A DNA stretch of 64,000 nucleotides from Serinus canaria (taxonomy: Eukaryota > Chordata > Aves > Passeriformes > Fringillidae), in assembly GCF_022539315.1 (NCBI RefSeq), contig NC_066337.1, forward strand, positions 1,364,001 to 1,428,000, given 5' to 3'. Positions 56,474-64,000 of this stretch are shown here, piece after piece. The stretch's first letter is position 1. Every line of letters starts with the position of its first letter. A program made the position numbers and the translations under genes. Below the pieces are notes generated by a model. That model worked only from the letters and a program-made list of their open reading frames with translations. It had not been told where the DNA came from and did not search any database.

Positions 56474-56878
56474 TCAGAATCCAGGAATGGTCTGGGTTGG
56501 AAGGGACCTTAAAGATCATTTCTGGCCATGGGCAGGGACACCTTCTACTATCTCAGGTTGCTTCAAGCCCTGCCCAGCCTGGCCTTGGGCACTGCCAGGG
56601 ATCCAGGGGCAGCCACAGCTGCTCTGTGCCAGGGCCTGCCCACCCTCCCAGGGAACAATTCCTAATTCCCAATCTCCCATCCATCCCTGCCCTCTGTCAG
56701 TGGGAGCCATTCCCTGTGTCCTGTCTCTCCATCCCTTGTCCCCAGTCCCTCTCCAGCTCTCCTGGAGCCCCTTCAGGCCCTGCAAGGGTCTCTGAGCTCT
56801 CCCCAGAGCCTTTTCCTCTCCAGGCTGAACACCTCCAGCTCTCCCAGCCTGTTCCAGTTCCAGCTGTCCCATCCTGAA
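56474..56878 (-). mobile_element. CR1 LINE 3' fragment
   Basis: Reverse complement of a CR1 tail: 'ggtctgggttggaagggacc', 'ccatgggcagggacacctt', 'gccagggatccaggggcagc' and 'ctgagctctccccagagcc'. A 327-codon open frame on the minus strand runs through it and is compositional. Confidence 0.9.
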
Positions 56879-58224
56879 CAAATGTTTCCTTTCAGGCTGG
56901 GGCCCCAAACATCCTCCCAGAGCAACTTTCTGAGCTGTAAATTCAGACAAAGCTTTAAAAAAACCCACTTTTATTTCAGTCAAGGCCCTGTGTGTCTCTG
57001 CCTGCTGCAGGGAGGACCCAGGGATCTCCAGTCGTTGTGGCCCTGCAGGGTGTTCTGGCCAGCAGATCCAGGGTAGAGCAGTGGGCATGGACAGGTCCTT
57101 CCAGTGTGCACAGAGTGCATGAGATGAGGCAAGGAATTGGTGCCAGACTGGGAGCATCTCCATGGGGATCTGTGTCCCCGGTCCTGGCTGTGGGCACGTG
57201 CCCCAGCTGGCTCCATGAGGGACCAGGTGAAATGAAGATGTCTCACTGCCCTTTCTCATCAACACTGATGCATCCAAGATCCACTGATAGGCAGAGCACT
57301 GTTCCCTCACCTGTCCACTTTGATTAATTCGGTGCCTCATTCCTGGGCTCTGTGAATTTGTCTTGGTTCTGCTCTCCCCCCTGAGGCAAAAGTTTCTCCC
57401 CCTCCTTTTAACCACATTCTGCTGCAAAGCCCTACCCAGGCTGCCCAGAGAGACCTGCAGGAGATGATGTGCAAAGTCCCTGTGCATTCCAGAGCACAAA
57501 ATCCAGCTGTGAATCCTCTTCAGAAGCCCTCAGAAAGCGCTGCTAACACCAATGCTCTGGTCAGAGAAGTGCTGCAGCTTCAGGCACTTCAAACCCGGCG
57601 CTATCAGGAGGGCTCTGGGCTCACACAAAGCACCCCAGCTTTAACACAGAGCAGGGAATAAAAGCTGGAGTCCGTTGGAAAGGTTTCCTGTGTGTGCAGG
57701 AAGATAATTTATGGTAATGAGGACAGCACCGAGTTGCTGTAAGTTACAAGAACTTATCACTGCTCTCTGCTGTTGCGGCACATTCCCGGGATTTGGTCTC
57801 GCCAAAGCAGCGTGAATAGATTTATTTTGCATTGTTAGACTGTCAAGTCACTGCAGAGCAACAACTTCCAAATGATAACATGTGCAGCGTGCAGGAGTTG
57901 GGAATTACACGCTTTTAGTCCACAAAGAGCCGGGGTGGGCTGACAGCTGCTCGGCAGGAGCCTCCTCCCAGTCCTGCTTCCCCTTCCCTCTCCGTGCTCA
58001 GTGCACATGGTCAGTGCTCGGCTCAGCTCCCTCCCCCCAGCCCCATGAGGCTGTTTTTAAGGATTATATCCATTTATTTCTAGTTCAGAGCGTGCCAGAG
58101 CAGCTGAGATGGACCCACAGAGAAGAGGGAAGCCCCTTTTGCTGATCCCTACGTGACACTGGCTGGGCTGGTTGGGTTGGGGCAGGGGAGAAGGCCCTGG
58201 CACGGGGAAGTCTTGGGGTGGGAC
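56879..58224. other. Unique sequence with a regulatory candidate
   Basis: No gene was recognised. Bases 57660-57900 look conserved and are listed separately. Confidence 0.5.
57660..57900. promoter_or_regulatory. Candidate conserved non-coding element
   Basis: Non-repetitive, with CpGs kept in an AT-rich context: 'gataatttatggtaatgagg', 'gtctcgccaaagcagcgtg', 'gaatagatttattttgcatt' and 'ccaaatgataacatgtgcag'. Confidence 0.35.
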
Positions 58225-58637
58225 ATCTGGAAATCAGTCCCAGGAGGAGCAGCCAAGGGGACTGGGGTTCTTCAGACTGGAGAAAAAGAGGCTCAGGGGG
58301 GACCTTCTGTTCTTCCACAGCTCCCTGACAAGAGGGGACAGCCAGGGGGAGGTCAGGCTCTGCTCCCAGGGAACAGGGACAGGAGGAGAGGAAATGGCCT
58401 CAGGTTGCAGCAAGGAGGTTCAGGTTAGTCATTAGGAAAAATTTCTTCATAATGAGAGTGGTTTAGCATTGGAGCAGGGAAATGGAAAAGTCACCCCCTC
58501 TAGAAGTGTTCAGAAAAACAAGTGATTCTGTCATTTCAAAATATGGCTTAGTGGGCCTGGAATGTAACTTGGTCAAAGGCTGGACTTGAGGATCTTGGAG
58601 GTCTTTACCAGCCCTAATGATTCAGTAATTCTGTGAT
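58225..58637 (+). mobile_element. CR1 LINE 3' fragment
   Basis: Sense CR1 tail: 'cagactggagaaaaagagg', 'ctgctcccagggaacaggg', 'ggttcaggttagtcattagg', 'cttgaggatcttggaggtc' and 'gattcagtaattctgtgat'. Confidence 0.9.
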
Positions 58638-61309
58638 GTCCTCTCCTTGCCAGATGGATCAGGGTCCATTTCCTGGCCTTTGGCTCCTGTTGCTGTCCCT
58701 GGCACTGGAGATTTGAGTTTAATGGTGTTGGGGGTGACTTCAGCGTGGAAATCACCAAACTCTGCCCCCACCACCACAGAAGCTGGGTGAGCGTGGGTGC
58801 TTCAGTGGTGTTTACTGGTGTCACTGGCCACAGCTGTGGGTGACACCCTGGAAATGTCCCCACCACAGGGTGTCCTGCGGCAGGGCTCGTGGTCCAGCCT
58901 TTACACAAACCCCAAGGGCATGGAGAGCATTCCTGTGGGTGCAGGGATGCTCTCAGAGGTGGGATAAAAGGGAAGGAGGGACACATGGAGTCATGGAGAT
59001 GAAACATAAGGAGCCTGGGAGGAGACCTCAGACTCACATAACTGCTTTGAGCTTTCATTTGGTCCTGAAAAGGTAAAAAATAACATTTGGTCCTACTTGG
59101 TTATGACTGAGCAGCCTTTTTCCCCCTCTGCTTTGGCTCTTCTGAGTATCCCCACAAGTTTATTTCTTCCTGGAGGGTGTTGCAGCCCAGGTGTGGTCTG
59201 AACCTTTTTCTGGCCTCCTGCAATTATTGGTCGGGTGTAACTTGAGAAATTGGTGTTGCAGTGCCGCCTGCCTCGTGCTAGGGAGGCACAGGCACCAGCT
59301 CGGGAATGCAGAGCACCCTGCAAGAGCCTTCAGGCTGGAATATTTTACTATTATTTTTTTAATATTCCACTAGAGTTTGAGACTGAAGAAACTTCTTTTG
59401 AAAAGGAAATAAACCCATAAATTATAGCATAGTCTTTGCAGAAAGGCAAAAAGAATACAAGATTGTTTAAACGTATTATTTGCTGACCTTGACAGTTTAC
59501 TTGTAATGTTATTTAAACATTTGGGTTTGCAGGGCGGGGGTTCTTATTTATTTATTTAATAAGCTGCCAGCTTACAAATTGCAAAACTTTCGCGGCTCCT
59601 CTTATCTTCTACAGAACCACTGAGATGGCAAAATATATTCTGTGTCTCAACAATTCCGCCTGCATTTGCATGAGGAAATTGGAAAGCAGGTTGTTTTCCC
59701 TCGTCTGCATGACAATACCTCGAGCACAGAGCAATTCACCCTTTAATTTGGGATAGTTAGCTGGGGAGAAGAATGGCCCCAGCAGTTTGACTCGATTCTG
59801 TCACTGATGTTGTCGCCGTAATTAAAATTGATTTATTAGTAAAGGAGACAAAATCTGTGCTTACCTGTTTATTCAGCACCTTGTCAACCTGCAGAGCACA
59901 ATAGCTGGGGTCACCGAGGTCAAATCTACTGCAGAGCTGGAGGAGTTTCGCCAAATTGAGTTTTCAGGGAGAGCCTTTAATTAGTGAAACATTTCCAGAT
60001 GGCTGATGGTGAAAATATCAGACCCAGAATGGGACCAGGACCTCCACTGGCTCTGCAGGAGCGTGACCTGGACTCCATCAGGACATCCTTACCTGGATGC
60101 ACGCACAGATTTTGTGGGATAAAACATTCCAGGGGTGATTTCATCCTCGTTGCATTAATTTGGCAGCAGCAGCACATTCTGCTGATAAGAGCTCAGGGCA
60201 GTTAATAAGCACTTGATTGGATTGAGGAATCTCTTGAATGCAGGGAAACGGCTGAAATGAAGCTGGGATGGAAGGCAGCCCCTGAGGTTGGTTAGGAGTT
60301 TGTGTCAGGCTGGTGTTTCTGAGGATGGTCTCATGTTCCAGGTGGAGTCTCCAAGCATGAGCTGTGAGCCTTGTGCTCCCAGATTCCTGGGATTTCAGTC
60401 AATGGGAAGAGACAACCTCAGGGATGATTTGTCTCAGCTGAAAATGGGCATTTGAGGAGACCTGCCTGCTAAAAGTGCTCATTCCTCTCTTTTGGCTGTA
60501 AGAGAAATCTCAGGTGACGGATTCATCCCTCAGTGTCTGACTCCAGCTAGCTGGCCTGCTCGCACCAAGCATCGACGCTTTCTGGTGCTTTCGGAGTGTT
60601 TCAAGAGGAATTGAATTCCCTGACTTTGGCTGCACGTCACTGGACTAATCCTGGAGCTGGAAGCAATCTGTTTGGAGTGAGACAGTGCTGTCAGAATTAT
60701 GAAGCTGTTGAGACAATGAGGAGTGTCTTGGACAACTGGTTTGGTCACAAAGGAGCTTTGAAAGGCAGATTTAGGCCGATGCCAAATAGGCTTTCAAAAT
60801 CCCCTTATTTACTCTTCAAAATATGCAGAAGCAGAGATTTTATGAGTAATCCTTGTACTTCTTCAAGACAAAGAAATATTAATATTAGATAGGGACCCAC
60901 TGACTTTGTAAAAGGATAAATAAGGGCAGAAAGATTGAATGGTTGGAGAGAATTGTGTAGCAAATGAAAATCCATTTCACTTGCCCTCAACAAGCACAGG
61001 CCAAGGTTGGAAAAAGGCTGGATTTTGGAATGCTTTAAATAAGGGTCACTGAGGAGGAGCTGGAGGAAATAACTGTTCACATCCTTAATGGCTGCAGTTA
61101 CCTCGAGTGTGGTTTTTGCCTTGTGTTCAAGTACTGGGGGTGGCATAGATTGAAAGTTATATTTTGAGGGGTTGAAGTTTATGATGTGAATGAGAAAAGA
61201 TACAGCAGTAAAAAATAAAACACTCCTGCAGTGCTGCTGCAGGACTGAGGCTCATAAAAATACTGATAATCCTTGATAAGAGTTCCCTTAAAAGAAAGGA
61301 TTTCTCCAG
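58638..61309. other. Unique sequence with conserved-looking blocks
   Basis: No gene was recognised. Bases 59520-59990 are listed separately. 60560-60900 is also non-repetitive and conserved-looking ('ggactaatcctggagctgg', 'ggccgatgccaaataggc'). Confidence 0.45.
59520..59990. promoter_or_regulatory. Strong conserved-looking block with octamer motif and splice-like donor
   Basis: A 470-bp non-repeat carries a perfect POU octamer ATTTGCAT (59664-59671), retained CpGs ('gttgtcgccgtaattaaaa') and homeodomain cores. On the minus strand a near-perfect splice donor, CAG|GTAAGC, lies at 59859-59867. It is preceded by two pyrimidine-AG acceptor-like sites, which would give a 24- or 64-nt exon. An enhancer is the simpler reading; a small exon of an unknown transcript is possible. 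Confidence 0.4.
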
Positions 61310-61407
61310 CCATAGAGTGCCATCCCTGCCCACAGTGGGGGACTGGAAATGGACCATCTTTAAAATTCTTTCCAACCCAAAGCTCTCTGTGATTGTGTGA
61401 TTCTGCC
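61310..61407 (+). mobile_element. Short CR1 LINE 3' end
   Basis: Terminal CR1 block: 'gccatccctgcccacagtgg', 'ctttaaaattctttccaacc' and a clean end, 'gtgattgtgtgattctg'. Confidence 0.8.
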
Positions 61408-63432
61408 AACAGAAGGACTGCGAGACACCTATTTTCTGCTCCCATGAATAAAACAACCTTTGGGGATGTCAGGAGTGGCAGGGAGGGGTGGGAACATCCT
61501 CCCCTCCATCCCATGGAAGAGACCTGGAGCTGGGACCTGCTGCCCAGCAGACCCAGCCCGGAAAGGGGAGCTCCCAGTGGAGCTCAGGTGCTGGAAATGC
61601 CCAGTGGTTTTTGCATACCAGTGAGCAATGTTTGCCATTTATGATATTTCAGGGGAGACCTGACTTTATGAAGCATTCATGAGCTTGGCCTCCTGGAATG
61701 CATTTTTTTTCCCCTGGTTATTAGGAAATATTCAAATACTGCAAACAAATGTCAGTCTGTAGAATATTCATGAAGTCTCCTGTTCAAGTGGATCCCCCAA
61801 GTCGCTGCTGGCTGGAATACATCAACCTAATGCTGATTGCCTACATTTAGGGTTGAATAAAGATATTCCACTAAATAAGTGTGGAATGGCTTTTTCAAGT
61901 CCTGAGACTCTGGGAATTGAAAAGGCTCACACAGGTCCCGGTGCCAGGGAGCTGCTAATGGAGGTTGTTTTTCTGTGTGCTTGGCCATCATTTGGAATCA
62001 AGGGTGGAATTTATCCCCTCTGGCTCTGGCCAGCTGAAATTCCTGCCCTACGGTTTTAGCTGGGCTCCCCTCTTTAGTCAAGAATGGCAATTTCAGACTA
62101 AAATGTGACAAAATGACAGCATTTTGAAACATTGTAAAAACATCATTTAAAAACAAATAAAAAACCCCAAACCCCACCCAGACAAACCCCTTCCTGCAAA
62201 GGGGTCATTCTTTCATTCAACATAAGCAAATGGAGCTCTGATGGTTCTTGCTTACTTTTGAAATAGCATTTAATTTCAAATTAAGTACTTGGAAGTACTG
62301 TTACTTACTTTTGTAATATGTCTAAAATACCATTTCATTTCAAAAGAGCACAGGCCTGATACCAAATTGCCAAAATAAGATGTGCCACTGCTTTGAAAAT
62401 GACTTTGTAAATGGCTTTTTGGCTTGGTCAAACTGAAAACACTTTTGAAAATAAAAAAAAAAAAATGTTTCAGACAAAATAATGTTACAAGGTGGGAAAA
62501 TGCTTAGGGGAAAAAAAGAAAAGTTTAGGGCTTAGTCTACCCCTAATTTTTCTCTCTCTTCTGGGTTTGGAAAATGTACAGAGAGGTGAGAGACAGGGAT
62601 AACCTGGTCCCAGGGGAGCATTAGGAAGGTGGTTTGGTCTGGCCATCAGAGAGGCACTAAAACCCTTCAGCTGGAAGATAAAGCCTGCAAACAAATTCAG
62701 GCTAGAATAGAAGCAGCACCTTCAACAGGAGCCTAATTAGCTGCTGGCACCGAGTGCCAGGGGTTGCCGTGGATCTCTTGTTACTGGAGGGGTTTCAGGG
62801 CAAAGCAGATGTTCTGCTCACCCCCAGGTGCTGTAGTGCAGCCGGGTGCTGGCAGGGCAGCCCTCGAGGTTTGGTGTTTTCTCAGGTCCCTTCCAGCCCA
62901 GAGGTGGAAATAACCCATCCCAATGTCCTGCACAGCTCCAAATGCTGTGGGTCCAGACTCAGGCAGTCCATGAATGCTGCTGCAAAGCACGTGGATTGTA
63001 AAAGACTTTTGTGATCCCTTCCTGCAGCAGCCTCTTGCTTTTTCGTGCCCATCTTTAGCATGCGAGCCGCAGGGAGAAATAATTACATTTAATAGAAACG
63101 GTGGGTTCCCAATGAAGATGTACAGTGTTGTACACAGCGTGCTCCTAATGAACAGAAATGTCAGGCCAAAATAAGAGATGAGAAGGATTCAATTCTCCAA
63201 GGTGGGTGGTGTGATTACCCTGCCTTTGTGTGAGGCTGTCTGGAGCCACAGCGCTGCAGCTGGAGGCAGGTATTGGATGGGAAAGACCAACGAGTTGATC
63301 AAAAAGGAGGGAATCCCACAATGCTTTTGAGAGCTGCTAATTAAAGAGTTTAATCTCAGGTTGTTTGCTGAGAGGCACGAGGAGGGGCTGGGAGGGCAAA
63401 TGCCCCACATTGTTTGGCCCCTACAGCCCTGA
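61408..63432. other. Unique sequence, no gene seen
   Basis: No gene was recognised. 62080-62480 is AT-rich with an A run at 62453-62465. 62960-63340 is non-repetitive and conserved-looking ('ataattacatttaatag', 'ctgctaattaaagagtttaa'). Confidence 0.45.
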
Positions 63433-64000
63433 GTGGAGATGGGCAGGACAGGCTCTCCTGGGGCTCAGGTGAGACCTGCAGGTGGAGATGGGCAGGACAG
63501 GCTCTCCTGGGGCTCAGGTGAGACCTGCAGGTGGAGGTGGGCAGAACAGGCTCTCCTGGGGCTCAGGTGAGACCTGCAGGTGGAGATGGGCAGGACAGGC
63601 TCTCCTGGGGCTCAGGTGAGACCTGCAGGTGGAGATGGGCAGGACAGGCTCTCCTGGGGCTCAGGTGAGACCTGCAGGTGGAGATGGGCAGGACAGGCTC
63701 TCCTGGGGCTCAGGTGAGACCTGACGGTGGAGGATGGCAGGACAGGCTCTCCTGGGCTCAGGTGGAGACCTGCAGGTGGAGATGGGAGGACAGCTTCCTG
63801 GGGCTCAGGTGAGACCCTGTCAGGGATGGAGGTGGGCAGGACAGCTCTCCTGGGTAGGTGAGACCGCAGGTGGAGGGTGGGCAGGACAGGCTATCCTGGG
63901 GCTACAGGTGAGACCTTATGTGTTTTTTTTGTTTGCAGTGGAGATGGGCCAGGACAGGCTCTCTGGGGGCTCAGGTGAAGACCTGCAGGGGAGATGGGAG
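63433..64000 (+). repeat. 49-bp minisatellite, about 12 copies, runs off the window
   Basis: Head-to-tail 49-bp units ('gtggagatgggcaggacagg', 'ctctcctggggctcaggtga', 'gacctgcag'). Copies 1-6 keep an exact 49-bp period with few substitutions. From copy 7 (63727) on, single-base losses and gains accumulate, and a 'ttatgtgttttttttg' insertion appears near 63915. Each unit includes 'GGAGRTGGGCAGRA', close to the classical minisatellite core, and 'CAGGTGAGA', a splice-donor look-alike. The array continues past 64000. Confidence 0.95.

Noticed and set aside
56516..57499. Minus-strand open frame of 327 codons
   Set aside because: Its second half is a CR1 tail, where frames stay open because of GC-rich, stop-poor composition. 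No domain is present and similar frames occur in other CR1 copies here.

Overview
This is vertebrate nuclear DNA, very probably from a bird. About thirty fragments of CR1 LINE retrotransposons lie on both strands, most of them 5'-truncated. Many end in the typical CR1 3' signature ('ccttccaaccca' followed by 'attctgtg' repeats). There are also LTRs of class II type endogenous retroviruses with 6-bp target-site duplications (TSDs). No Alu, L1 or B elements are seen. A songbird is plausible from the look of the LTRs, but that is an impression from memory and was not checked.

No intact protein-coding gene, tRNA, rRNA, CRISPR array or prokaryotic feature can be supported. The long open frames mostly lie in GC-rich CR1 copies or in minisatellites, where they are composition artefacts. 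Two frames outside such repeats are kept as low-confidence curiosities: a 292-codon minus frame at 11.6-12.5 kb and a coding-like, broken minus frame at 50.9-51.6 kb. The window reads as intergenic or intronic: AT-rich blocks rich in TAATTA-type motifs, which look like conserved non-coding regulatory DNA, separated by retrotransposon debris.

Layout: 0-15 kb holds scattered CR1s, including a CR1 nested inside another CR1 at 6.1-6.6 kb. It also holds candidate regulatory blocks at 5.4, 8.8, 10.7-10.9, 12.2-12.4 and 13.7-14.2 kb. 15-20 kb holds two LTRs of one family, one with a large pentanucleotide expansion, and the second copy of a 371-bp near-identical duplication whose partner is at 12.5 kb. 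20.6-24 kb holds an 18-copy 35-bp minisatellite, CR1s and a 3-copy 62-bp tandem repeat. 24-32 kb is CR1-rich. 32-40 kb is mostly unique, with regulatory-looking and CpG-rich patches at 34.4-34.7, 37.4-37.6 and 38.1-38.4 kb. 42.6-43.7 kb holds two different LTRs side by side. 48.4-49.2 kb is a CR1 split by a 622-bp LTR insertion. 53.7-54.2 kb is an inverted, diverged copy of the segment at 22.8-23.3 kb. 55.4-55.8 kb is another LTR. 57-63 kb carries several conserved-looking blocks. The window ends in a 49-bp minisatellite carrying the classical minisatellite core; its last copies are full of small indels.

I did not find a convincing new biological system. The strongest observations are structural: nested insertions with readable target duplications, the near-identical duplication, the two minisatellites and the broken coding-like frame. 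Repeat families and coordinates were read by eye; edges of CR1 fragments are good to about 10-30 bp unless an exact TSD is given.
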